Below are positions 39,901-50,884 of a stretch of 64,000 bases of DNA, piece after piece. The stretch spans positions 1 through 64,000 of the forward strand of contig JAVJVK010000001.1 of assembly GCA_040221175.1 (NCBI GenBank). Direction: 5' to 3'. The notes under the pieces were generated by a model that searched no databases, was not told the origin of the DNA, and saw only the letters and a list, made by a program, of their open reading frames with translations. Made by a program: the position numbers and the translations under genes. The stretch comes from Phycisphaerales bacterium (GTDB lineage: Bacteria; Planctomycetota; Phycisphaerae; Phycisphaerales; UBA1924). Positions within the stretch are counted from its first letter, which is position 1. Each line of letters starts with the position of its first letter.

Positions 39901-40853
39901 CGCGGGCCCTCGATGTGCGTATAGGTGCCGCGCGTGGACGTGGCGATGCGCCGCATGAGGGCCTCGCCCTCGCGGCTGCGGAAGGTGATGCAGTGAATCG
40001 GAATATTCACGCGCTCGAACATGGAGAGAATTTGCTCGGCTTCATCGTCGGAAAATTCTCCGTCGGTCATGAAGTAGATTGCGTCGGGCCGGGGCTCGAG
40101 CATGGCCACCAGCTCGAAGCCCGCGGCGGGTCGCGTGGCGCCCTCGGCGCGGGTCGCGAGCACGTGCGCCCGCGCCCAGTTCTTCCCGCTGTCGGTCGCC
40201 TCGGCCCAGACAACGCCGCGATCGCCCAGCGGCCGCGCGCCCGAGTTGAAGAACGCAACGAAGAAATTGGAGGAACTGAACAACCCCGTGATGGATCGGA
40301 TGAGCTCCTGCTGCAGCGATTGCAGGCGACCGTCGTTGACCATCGAGCCCGACGTGTCGACCACGAACGCGAAGTTATTCCCACGGGCCTCGACGCCGAA
40401 GAAGCTGGCGCCGGCGCCCACGCTGTCTCCGCCGCCCAGCCCGACGCCTTCAAGGTCTCCGCCGCCCAGCTGCAATGACACGTCGCCCATCGATTCGGCG
40501 AGGTCGGACATGTCGACTTCCAGCGCGCCCAGGTCGAGCTCGGCCTGCATCTCCAGGGCCGAACTGGACGCATCGGTATCGGGGGCCTCCAGCGCCAGTT
40601 CCTCCGCGGCGATCTCGGCCAGCTCCGCGTCGGTCATCACCGCAAATTCGACCTCCGGCGAGGCCGAGCCCAGTTGGGCGACGGGCTGATTCATGCGGAT
40701 CAGGGCGGCGATGAGCAGGATGACCACGTGCACCAGCAACGACACCGCCGCGCTGCTGGCCAGCAGGGGCACCTTGTGGCGATTGACCCACGCCAGCACG
40801 CCCGTCCGCTCTTCGTCGGCCTGGGATGTATCGGGTTGATCCGGGGGAGTCAT
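39897..40853 (-). CDS. TonB/TolA-like membrane helix fused to a von Willebrand A domain
   Basis: A 318-residue protein, first gene of the operon. The cytoplasmic N-terminus (about 1-28) is followed by one helix at about 29-53, LLASSAAVSLLVHVVILLIA, with Ser 38 and His 42 in the same SxxxH spacing as the TonB and TolA energy-transducing helices. Then comes an acidic Ala/Glu/Asp linker (TDAELAEIAAEELALEAPDT) and Gly-rich spacer. The VWA domain occupies about 160-318, with MIDAS residues D166, S168 and S170 in FVVDTSGSM, and later YFMTDGEFSDDEAEQ. The start is the ATG at 40853. A TTG two codons upstream is unlikely. It should receive force from ExbBD and bind ligands through the MIDAS metal. Confidence 0.85.
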   Translation of the reverse strand: MTPPDQPDTSQADEERTGVLAWVNRHKVPLLASSAAVSLLVHVVILLIAALIRMNQPVAQLGSASPEVEFAVMTDAELAEIAAEELALEAPDTDASSSALEMQAELDLGALEVDMSDLAESMGDVSLQLGGGDLEGVGLGGGDSVGAGASFFGVEARGNNFAFVVDTSGSMVNDGRLQSLQQELIRSITGLFSSSNFFVAFFNSGARPLGDRGVVWAEATDSGKNWARAHVLATRAEGATRPAAGFELVAMLEPRPDAIYFMTDGEFSDDEAEQILSMFERVNIPIHCITFRSREGEALMRRIATSTRGTYTHIEGPR

Positions 40854-41069
40854 CGCCAAGGGTTGTACTCACGAAAGGGCGACCGAGATCGCTTCCCGTT
40901 CATCGACCGGACGGCCACGGCCGCCCGAAACCGTGTGCCTACCCTGACTCCGCTACCAGGGGTCGAGGCCGGAGGTTGCAGACAGCCGTCCGCGATATTG
41001 GTTTTCCCTAAAGCTCGCCCGATGCCGGGGCCGCCTCTGCGTATGCACGATCGGGGTTTGCCGAGCCAC

Positions 41070-41837
41070 ATGCACACCGTTGATGACCCCAGCCCCGCTC
41101 CCAAGCTCCAAGCGCCCGATGGCGATCGGGAGCCGAACCGCTTGCTGCTCAAGCTGAGCGGCGAGGCCTTCGGACGCTCGGGCGCGGGCGTCGACCCCAA
41201 CCTGCTCACCGACATCTGCAAGGAAATCGCCCAAGCGACCACGCATGGCGCCCAGTTGGCGATCGTGGTCGGCGGTGGCAACATCATCCGAGGGGCCCAA
41301 CTGGCCGCCGCTGGCCTGGTGCAACGGGCGACCGCCGACCACATGGGCATGCTCGGCACGGTCATCAACGCCCTGGCGCTCCGCGAGGGGCTGACCTCGG
41401 TGGGCGTCGACAGCCGCGTGATGAGTGCCATCGAGATCCGCGCCGTTGCCGAAACATTCATCCGCGGGCGGGCGATTCGCCACCTCGAGAAGGGCCGCGT
41501 CGTCATCCTGGCCGGCGGCACGGGCAATCCGTACTTCTCGACCGACACCTGCGCATCGCTGCGGGCGATGGAACTGGGCTGCCGGGTCTTGTTGAAGGCC
41601 ACCAAGGTCGACGGCGTGTACTCGGCCGACCCGAACATCGATCCGAAGGCGACCAAGTACGACCACCTGACCTTCTCCCAGGCCATCGACAAGGGCCTGG
41701 GCGTAATGGACATGACCGCTCTTGCCATGTGCCAGGAGCAGGACATGCCCGTCGTCGTGTTCAATTTCCAGAAGCCCGGCAACATCGCGGCGGTCATTCG
41801 CGGCGAGAACATCGGCACCCGCCTTTCCGTGCGATAA
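41070..41837 (+). CDS. pyrH: UMP kinase
   Basis: A 255-residue uridylate kinase of the amino acid kinase fold that phosphorylates UMP to UDP. Family motifs are present: LLLKLSGEAFG, IAIVVGGGNIIRG (LAIVVGGGNIIRGAQ), ATADHMGMLGTVINALAL, VILAGGTGNPYFSTDT, LKATKVDGVYSADP. The ATG at 41070 is chosen; an in-frame ATG at 41043 adds nine residues and has no better ribosome binding site. It carries a longer acidic N-terminus (about 25 residues) than E. coli PyrH (241). It is followed by frr with a 58-bp gap, the common pyrH-frr order. Confidence 0.95.
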   Translation: MHTVDDPSPAPKLQAPDGDREPNRLLLKLSGEAFGRSGAGVDPNLLTDICKEIAQATTHGAQLAIVVGGGNIIRGAQLAAAGLVQRATADHMGMLGTVINALALREGLTSVGVDSRVMSAIEIRAVAETFIRGRAIRHLEKGRVVILAGGTGNPYFSTDTCASLRAMELGCRVLLKATKVDGVYSADPNIDPKATKYDHLTFSQAIDKGLGVMDMTALAMCQEQDMPVVVFNFQKPGNIAAVIRGENIGTRLSVR

Positions 41838-41895
41838 TCTCTCCGGCGGCGAGCCATTCGGCCTCGCCCGACCGGCGGCTGAAGAGGACGTTCAC

Positions 41896-42468
41896 ATGTC
41901 AACCGACCCCGACACCATCTTGTTCGAAGCCGAAGACGCCATGGAGAAGGGCGTGGAGTACCTCAAGCAGGAACTCCGCGGCATCCGTAGCGGCCGCGCG
42001 AGCACGGCCCTGATCGAGTTCCTGAAGGTCGAGTACTACGGCGCGAGTACGGACCTGAAGGCTCTGGCTGCCATCAGCGTGCCCGAGCCTACGCAGCTGC
42101 TCATCAAGCCCTTCGACCAGGGCGCGGTGGGCGACATTCGCCGGGCCATCGAGGCGGCCAACCTGGGACTGAGCCCGGTGGTCGAGGACAAGTCCATTCG
42201 CATCAACGTGCCGGCCCTGACCTCCGAGCGTCGCCAGCAGCTCGTCGCGCGGTGCAAGAAAGTGGGCGAGGAAACGAAGGTCGTGCTCCGCAACGCGCGG
42301 CGCGACGCCAACAAGCACGCCGACGCCCTGGCCAAGGATTCCAGCGCCCACATCTCCGAGGATCAGGTCGCCGACCTCAAGGACCAGATCCAGGAGATGC
42401 TCAAGAAGCACGAAGCCGAGGTCGACCGCCGCGTAGCCGAGAAGAGCAAGGAAGTGCTCGAGGTTTAA
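41896..42468 (+). CDS. frr: Ribosome recycling factor
   Basis: A 190-residue ribosome recycling factor that, with EF-G, splits post-termination ribosomes. The family pattern is clear: AMEKGVEYLKQELRGIRSGRA, IKPFDQGAVGDIRRAIEAAN, DKSIRINVPALTSERRQQLV, CKKVGEETKVVLRNARRDAN. The ATG at 41896 follows agagga. It is the last gene of the pyrH-frr unit and is followed by a strong terminator at 42496-42522. Confidence 0.97.
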   Translation: MSTDPDTILFEAEDAMEKGVEYLKQELRGIRSGRASTALIEFLKVEYYGASTDLKALAAISVPEPTQLLIKPFDQGAVGDIRRAIEAANLGLSPVVEDKSIRINVPALTSERRQQLVARCKKVGEETKVVLRNARRDANKHADALAKDSSAHISEDQVADLKDQIQEMLKKHEAEVDRRVAEKSKEVLEV

Positions 42469-42495
42469 GCCCTCGGCGGCAATCGCACCGACACG

Positions 42496-42522
42496 AAAAA
42501 ACCCGGGTAGCCCCGGGTTTTT
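42496..42522. terminator. Bidirectional rho-independent terminator
   Basis: A-rich arm and acccggg (42501-42507) pair with cccgggt (42512-42518) around the loop tagc; A5 on the left and T5 on the right extend the stem to about 12 bp. It reads as a terminator on both strands, ending frr (+) and the convergent sppA gene (-). Confidence 0.93.
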
Positions 42523-42548
42523 CTTTGTTCGGGTGGTCTGGTGCGCCG

Positions 42549-44330
42549 CTAGCGGAAGGTCACCACCGTGGGCGCCGTCAGCACGACGGGCTCTTCGCGT
42601 AACAGGGTGATCGAGTTGAGCGAATGTACCATCTGCGTCCAGGTTTGCTCGCCGACGGCGGCGCGCACGGCCCGAACCATCGGCAGGGCAGACGCATCGG
42701 CCGCGGTCGGCGCGTTGGCGCCCATGAATCCGCCAAGCGACTCTTCAAGGATTTCGGTGAGCGACTTCGGGCCCGGGTAGTGCCGCACGTCGTAGCTGGC
42801 CAATCCGACCTGATCGGCCAGATCGGCGACGGCGTCGTCCAGTGTGCCGATTTCATCGGCCATCTTGAGCCGCACAGCGTCGGTGCCCAGGAAGAGCCGC
42901 CCCTCGGCGGTTTTGGAAAGGTCGATGCCGGGCCGCCCCTGGGTCACGCGGCCGGTGAACTGCTCATAGGTGTCGGCCATCTTACTGCGCACGATCTCGA
43001 CCTGCTGCTCGTTCCATGGCTGGGTCGATGCGAACATGTCGGCGCGCGGTCCGCGTGCTCGACCCACCACGTTGATCTTCAACGTGTCGTAGAGCTCGCT
43101 CATGCTGATCTTGCCGCCGACGACGCCGATCGACCCGAGGATGCTCGACTCATTGGCATAGATCTTCTGGCCACCCACGGCGATGTAGTACCCGCCCGAG
43201 GCGGCCATGTTTCCGATGCTGACCCAGACGGGCTTCTCCTTGGCCAGATCCTGCACGCCCTGCCAGATGATCTCGCTGGCCGTGGCCGACCCACCGGGCG
43301 AATCGATGCGGAGCACCACGCCCTTGACCAGGTCGTTCGAGGCCAACTCGGCCAGTTCGTTGCGGACGCTTCGGCTGCCGATGCTCTGCCCGCCGAACAG
43401 CCCGCCGGTTCCCGAGTCGCCGGTCATGATGGTCCCGGTCATGTGCAGCACGGCGATGGTGGGGCCGGTGAGCTTGACGTCGGGCTCCTGGGCCAGCATC
43501 TGGAACATGGCAAACGGGTTGCTGGTATCGAGCTTGTTGCCTTGCTTGCCAGCGGTCAGCGTGATCCACCGCGGATTGGCGTCTTCGCCCACCAGATGGG
43601 CCCCCAGATCGGGAAGATCGATCGCGGCGTCGACCATGCCCGCCTGCACGGCATCCTCGGCGCTGGCCATCCACAGGGTTTCCATGGCCGATTCCACGCC
43701 CTGCGTGTTCGTGCCGCGACCGCTGGCCAGCGTGGAGACCATGTGTCCATACAGGCTGTCGAGCAGGCCGCTGATGTTCTCGTTCCACGCCTCACTGGGC
43801 GTCGATCGCGTGAGCTGTTCGTTGGCGCCCTTGTACTGGCCCACCTGGATGAGCTGCGCGTTCAGACCAACCCAGTCGAGCGTGCTCGCGAGGAACATCT
43901 CTTCCATGTACAGGCCCGGCAGCGAGACGTCGCCCGCCTTCTGGATCACGGCGCGATCGGCGTGGCTGGCCAGCATCAGGTCCGTCGGCCCCATCTGCTC
44001 GGCGAAGACCGTCACCGGAATGCCCGCCGACTCGATTGCCTGGCCGAGTTCATCCACGATGGCCCAGCTCAGCGCCGCGTCCTTCAGCCGAACGACCAGG
44101 TGGTCCAGGTTGTGCTCGCCCGGTGCGCTCTGGATGGCGCTCACGAGATCGCTCAGCGTGGGCTCGGCCTCACCGAAGAGCCACGCCAGGGGGCTGGGGG
44201 CATCCGATGGCGTGCCAGTGATCTCGAGCAAGCCGATGCGCTCGCGCGCCTGGGCCAGGGCATGGGTGGCGCCGGCCGAAAGCATCATCAGGCCAGCAGC
44301 AAAATACGTGAGCGTGCGGTTCGGGCGCAT
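42549..44330 (-). CDS. sppA: Signal peptide peptidase SppA, 67-kDa type
   Basis: A 593-residue exported or membrane-anchored serine protease that degrades cleaved signal peptides. It has the duplicated fold of the long SppA form. The catalytic lysine lies in the N-terminal half (VGQYKGANEQ, Lys 167) and the catalytic serine in the C-terminal half (SIGNMAASGGYYIA, Ser 378), as in E. coli SppA. An N-terminal hydrophobic segment (LTYFAAGLMMLSAGATHALA) looks like a cleavable signal rather than a membrane anchor. The ATG at 44330 follows aaggagg. It is monocistronic and shares the bidirectional terminator with frr. Confidence 0.93.
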   Translation of the reverse strand: MRPNRTLTYFAAGLMMLSAGATHALAQARERIGLLEITGTPSDAPSPLAWLFGEAEPTLSDLVSAIQSAPGEHNLDHLVVRLKDAALSWAIVDELGQAIESAGIPVTVFAEQMGPTDLMLASHADRAVIQKAGDVSLPGLYMEEMFLASTLDWVGLNAQLIQVGQYKGANEQLTRSTPSEAWNENISGLLDSLYGHMVSTLASGRGTNTQGVESAMETLWMASAEDAVQAGMVDAAIDLPDLGAHLVGEDANPRWITLTAGKQGNKLDTSNPFAMFQMLAQEPDVKLTGPTIAVLHMTGTIMTGDSGTGGLFGGQSIGSRSVRNELAELASNDLVKGVVLRIDSPGGSATASEIIWQGVQDLAKEKPVWVSIGNMAASGGYYIAVGGQKIYANESSILGSIGVVGGKISMSELYDTLKINVVGRARGPRADMFASTQPWNEQQVEIVRSKMADTYEQFTGRVTQGRPGIDLSKTAEGRLFLGTDAVRLKMADEIGTLDDAVADLADQVGLASYDVRHYPGPKSLTEILEESLGGFMGANAPTAADASALPMVRAVRAAVGEQTWTQMVHSLNSITLLREEPVVLTAPTVVTFR

Positions 44331-44416
44331 GGGGCCTCCTTGGTGCCGCGCTTGGAACGCGTTCGGGTCTTCTTCGTACGGATGCTAGATCCGCCTGTTC
44401 GCAGAGTCGGCCCGCT

Positions 44417-44836
44417 TCAGGCGTACCCCAACTGGTCGAGGTCGTCCTCTTCGAGCCCGAAATGGTGCCCGATCTCATGCAACAGGGTTATGCGGATCTG
44501 CTCGGCCACCGTTTCGTCATCGGCGTTCCAGCCGCCGGAGATCAGGGCGATCCCTCGCCGGAACAGGTGGATCTCGTTCGGCAGGACAGCGTCGAGTTCG
44601 ATCGGCCGCTCGGTCAGCATAAACCCGGTGTGCAAGCCACAAAGTTCCTCCGTGGCTTCGTCGATGTCGCCTGCTTCCACGCCCAGGTCCCGCAAGATGA
44701 CCGGGTCGGGCTCGTCCATCACGTGCAGGGGCACCTCATCGAGCACGGCCCGGACGCGATCGGGCAATGCCTCGAGTTCCCGCTCCAGCAACGCATCGAA
44801 TCGTTCGCGAAATGCGGTCGGCACGGGTTCGCTCAC
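44417..44836 (-). CDS. Zincin-like metallopeptidase domain protein
   Basis: A 139-residue protein with the HExxH motif in TLLHEIGHHFGLEEDDLDQLG (in part HEIGHHFGLEEDDL; His 120, Glu 121, His 124), matching the small zincin-like family (formerly DUF1025) common in actinobacteria and planctomycetes. Residues 84-105 (AVLPNEIHLFRRGIALISG) form the strand before the active helix. There is no export signal. It starts with GTG at 44836, overlapping the zinc-ribbon membrane gene as GTGA. Substrate unknown. Confidence 0.88.
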   Translation of the reverse strand: MSEPVPTAFRERFDALLERELEALPDRVRAVLDEVPLHVMDEPDPVILRDLGVEAGDIDEATEELCGLHTGFMLTERPIELDAVLPNEIHLFRRGIALISGGWNADDETVAEQIRITLLHEIGHHFGLEEDDLDQLGYA

Positions 44837-45792
44837 GACGGCGCGTTCCCGGTGCGCTCGGCCCGTGCCACGTCGACCATCGACACCAGGCTGGTAATTC
44901 GTCGGCCCGATCGCCACAGGGCGCGGGCAATGCGGGCGCAGTCCAGCGTGGCGCCAGCCAGCCCCATGGTCAGCAGGGCCGAGGCGATCACCACGATGGA
45001 AACGCCCGCGATGCTCAGCACGTCGGCCAATACGCCATCGACTGAGGTGGCCGCCAGGCGAACCAGGTCGCCCGCGATGCCGATGCCCGCCGCGAGCGCC
45101 ACGGCGTACAGGGTCTGTCGATCCACGCGCCCGGTTCGCAGGATGGCGCTGCGGGCCGCGAGTGATCGTGCGTTGGTGCGCAGCAGGAGCACGACGCACG
45201 TGATCAGTCCGAGTTCGACGGCGCGGGCGAGCACGCGATTCACGTCGGGCAGTCGCTCAAAATACGGGCTGGCCGCCGAACTGTCGATGTGCGCGTGCAG
45301 GTACCAGAAGGCCGCGGCGAGTGGAAGGTACAACGCCACGCCAATCATCGCCATTCGCACGCCGCGCGGCGGCATGCTGCGGGCGGGCCGAACCAGCGCG
45401 ATGGCGCCGACGCCGGAAAGCAGGATGAGCCCTGCGCCCACGATGGCGATGATCCGGGCGGTGTCGGGTGCAATCAGATGCGGATCGTTCCGCAGTGCGG
45501 GGAGTTCGGCGGCCCGAAGCAGCCAGGCACACGCGGCCGCCAGCAAGCCGCTGATCGACCACACCATCAGGCCGATCGCCGTGTGGCGCGGACGGCGGAT
45601 GGGTTCGAACTCTTGCGCTCGCGGATCCACGATCGCGAGGATGCTCGTGGCGATGCGCAGGCCGCACTCCGGGCAACGATCCAGGACGCTCAACCCGCGC
45701 AGGTCGTATCCGCACGCCACGCAGGTCAGCCGCTCGGTGAGGGTCGCGGCAACCAGCGGTTCATCGGCGTGTGGACTCGGCGTCTGGTTCAA
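44833..45792 (-). CDS. Multi-pass membrane protein with zinc ribbon
   Basis: A 319-residue protein. The start is taken as the TTG at 45792, which overlaps the AtpI-like gene stop as TTGA with cggag upstream; the longer open frame lies entirely inside that neighbour. The N-terminus carries a zinc ribbon (CVACGYDLRG...CPECG), a planctomycete trademark. It is followed by about seven to eight transmembrane helices (GLMVWSISGLLAAACAWLL; IIAIVGAGLILLSGVGAIAL; IGVALYLPLAAAFWYLHA; VVIASALLTMGLAGATL). Function unknown. Its coupling to a zincin gene downstream suggests a shared membrane process. Confidence 0.75.
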   Translation of the reverse strand: MNQTPSPHADEPLVAATLTERLTCVACGYDLRGLSVLDRCPECGLRIATSILAIVDPRAQEFEPIRRPRHTAIGLMVWSISGLLAAACAWLLRAAELPALRNDPHLIAPDTARIIAIVGAGLILLSGVGAIALVRPARSMPPRGVRMAMIGVALYLPLAAAFWYLHAHIDSSAASPYFERLPDVNRVLARAVELGLITCVVLLLRTNARSLAARSAILRTGRVDRQTLYAVALAAGIGIAGDLVRLAATSVDGVLADVLSIAGVSIVVIASALLTMGLAGATLDCARIARALWRSGRRITSLVSMVDVARAERTGNAPS

Positions 45793-46028
45793 CGCTTCGA
45801 ACTCCGGTTCAGCCGAAGGCCCGTACGGATGAATGCGACGAACCCGCCAACGACGCCCACGCACAGGAAGATGAGCAGGAACAGCGGGCTGGTGCCCGCA
45901 ACGTAGTCGATGCCAAAGCCGATGAGCACGCAGGTGATGGTCGTGGCCGCAAAATCGACACCGGCCGACCATCCGCCCATGCGTTGGCGCCAGGCGGCGA
46001 TGCGCGGGCTGCTCTTGGGGTCTGCCAC
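45789..46028 (-). CDS. AtpI/AtpZ-like small membrane protein
   Basis: A 79-residue protein with two transmembrane helices (GVDFAATTITCVLIGFGIDYVAG and LFLLIFLCVGVVGGFVAF, in part). The spacing and the GIDYVAGTSPLF turn match F0F1 ATP synthase subunit I (AtpI/AtpZ) or related AtpZ/magnesium-uptake proteins. It starts with GTG at 46028, 10 bp after alaS. It is not next to atp genes here. Confidence 0.75.
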   Translation of the reverse strand: MADPKSSPRIAAWRQRMGGWSAGVDFAATTITCVLIGFGIDYVAGTSPLFLLIFLCVGVVGGFVAFIRTGLRLNRSSKR

Positions 46029-46037
46029 GACAGAGTT

Positions 46038-48980
<2,943 letters not shown>

Positions 48981-49004
48981 AAATGCGGCGGGAGGAAGGG
49001 ATTG

Positions 49005-49247
49005 TTAGCCCGCAGAGTGCGGGGGTTTTTCGTGCTCGGGCAGGTCGGGGTCGGCCTGCACCAGCGAGCCGAGCCGCTCCTCCATCGCGGCCAGCCGCTG
49101 TTCGATGGCCAGCACCCGACGAAGCGCTTCCTCGGCGGCCTCGCGTGCATCGCCCGTGGCTTGTTCGTGGAACATGGCGGCCTCTTCCAGGCTGGTCAGT
49201 CGGCGGTGGGTCTTGGGGTCGGATCGGTCAGGCTGTGGGTCGGTCAT
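49005..49247 (-). CDS. slyX: SlyX-family protein
   Basis: An 80-residue protein. The ATG at 49247 (MTDPQPDRSD) has aagga eight bases upstream. It has a central helix rich in Glu, Ala and Arg (EQATGDAREAAEEALRRVLA; AIEQRLAAMEERLGSLVQA) with heptad spacing, as in the small coiled-coil SlyX family. The tail DPDLPEHEKPPHSAG follows. Function is unknown. It is the leader gene before alaS and divergent from the PagL-like gene with only 18 bp between starts. Confidence 0.75.
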   Translation of the reverse strand: MTDPQPDRSDPKTHRRLTSLEEAAMFHEQATGDAREAAEEALRRVLAIEQRLAAMEERLGSLVQADPDLPEHEKPPHSAG

Positions 49248-49265
49248 GGTGGTATCCTTGGGCCC

Positions 49266-49892
49266 ATGCGCAAGGACGCGGTGAAATCCTGGCTCGCGAT
49301 CTGCGTGTTGTCGGTGCTGACCTCGCCCGTGGTCGCCCGGGGCCAGGCGGAACCGCTGCGATTCATCCACGAACCGTGGTCCACTCAATCGAATGATGAA
49401 TTCGAGGCAGTCTCGCCCGGTTACTGCTCGGAGGCGTGCGAGACCTGGGTCATCTCGTACTCGGCCGCCTTCGAGTCCGAGGCGCTCGATCAGGGCCTCA
49501 CGCTCAGCTACAACCGCTTCCTGGTGGACGACATCGAGTGGTTTCTCGAAGGCGGGCTGTGGTCGTTCTACGACAAGGGGGCCGACGCGGCCTTCGGCCT
49601 GAGCGCCACCCTGGGCTTCCGTTGGCACTTCGTGGCCCGCGAGAACTGGAGCCTGTTTGCAGACATCGGCATCGGCGTGCTCGGCACCACCGACCACGTG
49701 CCGCCCGATGGCACGAGCTTCAATTTCATGCCCCGTGCAGGCCTGGGCTTCACCAGGCAACTCGACGAAAACGTCCGTCTGATCGGCGGCGTCCGCTGGC
49801 ACCACATCTCCAACGCCCGCACGCGGGGGGACAGCCGAAACCCGGCTCGCGATGCCCCGCAGCTGTACGTCGGACTGGTGGTCCCGTTCTAG
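49266..49892 (+). CDS. PagL-like lipid A 3-O-deacylase
   Basis: A 208-residue outer membrane barrel protein. Signal peptide SWLAICVLSVLTSPVVARG precedes beta-strand-rich barrel segments (WFLEGGLWSFYDKGADAAFG; GFRWHFVARENWSLFADIGI; FNFMPRAGLGFTRQLDENVR). The active-site motif HHISNA carries His 180 and Ser 182, followed by NPARDAPQLYVGLVVPF with a terminal Phe. Both agree with PagL, which removes the 3-O acyl chain from lipid A. The family is mostly proteobacterial. It starts 18 bp from slyX. Convergent with the REC-GGDEF gene by 1 bp. It suggests a lipid-A-bearing outer membrane. Confidence 0.8.
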   Translation: MRKDAVKSWLAICVLSVLTSPVVARGQAEPLRFIHEPWSTQSNDEFEAVSPGYCSEACETWVISYSAAFESEALDQGLTLSYNRFLVDDIEWFLEGGLWSFYDKGADAAFGLSATLGFRWHFVARENWSLFADIGIGVLGTTDHVPPDGTSFNFMPRAGLGFTRQLDENVRLIGGVRWHHISNARTRGDSRNPARDAPQLYVGLVVPF

Positions 49893-49893
49893 G

Positions 49894-50853
49894 TCAGCCC
49901 GCGGCGGCGAGCTTCGGCCCGTTCTTCGAGAGCGTGGTCAGCATGACGCGGTTGCGCCCACTCTCCTTGGCCTTGTAAAGCGTCGCATCGGCGTGGGCGA
50001 CCCACTGCTCGGCAGGCAGGCCCGTGGAACCCTCGGCCCCGGCCACGCCGATGGAAACCGTGATCTTGCGGTCCGGATGGGACGGCCAGTCTCGGGCGGC
50101 CAGCGCTTCTCGGATGCGCTCGCACAAAATACTGGCTTGTTCGGGCGTCGTCTCGGGCATGATGATGGCGAATTCCTCACCGCCATAGCGACACGGAATA
50201 TCGGATCCACGGGCCGAGCCGCTGAGGATCTCGGCCGCCCCCTGGAGCGCTGCGTCGCCGGCCGGGTGCCCGTAATTATCGTTGATGCTCTTGAAGTGAT
50301 CCAGGTCCAGGAGTGCCAGCGACAGCGGGCGATTGCTCCGCTCGGCGGAGCTGATGAGTTGGGCCAGCCGGTCGTCGAAGTGCCTCCGATTCCACAACGC
50401 CGTCAAGCCGTCCAGTTGGGCGCGCTCGCTGAGCATGCGGACCAGGCGATGCATCCGAAGCGACGAACGCAGGCGAGCGCGGAGTTCAGCCAGGTCGAAG
50501 GGCTTGGTGATGTAGTCGATGGCGCCCAGGGCGAAGGCCATGACCTTGTCCTGGGAGTCCTGCTGGCCGCTCAGGACGATGACCGGCACATGCACGGTGT
50601 CTTCCCTGGCCGCCAGTTCGCGCAGGACCTCAAAGCCATCCATGCCCGGCATGCTCAGATCCAGCAGCACGGTGGCCACGTCGGTGGAGCTGATCGCCTC
50701 GAGGGCTTCGGCGCCAGAATGGGCGTGCCGAAGCTCGATCGTCTCGTCGCGCAGACGCGCCTTGAGCAGCCGGTGTACCAACGGCGAATCGTCGACCACC
50801 AGCACGATCGGTCGTGCCGCGGGCGTTGGGAATTGTTCAGCGTTCTCGCTCAA
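49894..50853 (-). CDS. Receiver-GGDEF diguanylate cyclase
   Basis: A 319-residue response regulator. Receiver domain about 15-130 with Asp pocket DDS, phospho-acceptor Asp 65 (VLLDLSMPG) and TKPFD. GGDEF domain about 145-310 with LALLDLDHFKSINDNYGHPAGD, the intact active loop GGEEF at 224-228 and an inhibitory I-site RxxD (RGSD, 215-218) spaced five residues upstream. So it should make c-di-GMP when phosphorylated and be product inhibited. The start codon is TTG at 50853 with taggag upstream. Hpt gene lies 31 bp upstream on the same strand. Confidence 0.93.
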   Translation of the reverse strand: MSENAEQFPTPAARPIVLVVDDSPLVHRLLKARLRDETIELRHAHSGAEALEAISSTDVATVLLDLSMPGMDGFEVLRELAAREDTVHVPVIVLSGQQDSQDKVMAFALGAIDYITKPFDLAELRARLRSSLRMHRLVRMLSERAQLDGLTALWNRRHFDDRLAQLISSAERSNRPLSLALLDLDHFKSINDNYGHPAGDAALQGAAEILSGSARGSDIPCRYGGEEFAIIMPETTPEQASILCERIREALAARDWPSHPDRKITVSIGVAGAEGSTGLPAEQWVAHADATLYKAKESGRNRVMLTTLSKNGPKLAAAG

Positions 50854-50884
50854 GGGCGGCTCCTACGCGTAGTTCCCAGCCCGG

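Noticed and set aside
42624-44897. A 757-codon open frame on the plus strand opposite sppA
   Set aside because: It is the shadow of sppA, whose catalytic residues, signal peptide and ribosome binding site are on the minus strand. The plus-strand product is His/Arg/Ala-rich without any domain. Long antisense frames are common in such GC-rich DNA.
45793-45972. N-terminal extension of the zinc-ribbon membrane protein
   Set aside because: It lies in another frame over the AtpI-like gene and is His/Arg-rich. The TTG start at 45792 coupled to the previous stop fits better.
49009-49030. Terminator-like hairpin cccgca-gag-tgcggg followed by ggttttt on the plus strand
   Set aside because: No plus-strand gene ends nearby; the segment codes the last residues of the minus-strand slyX gene, and on that strand there is no T tract after the stem.
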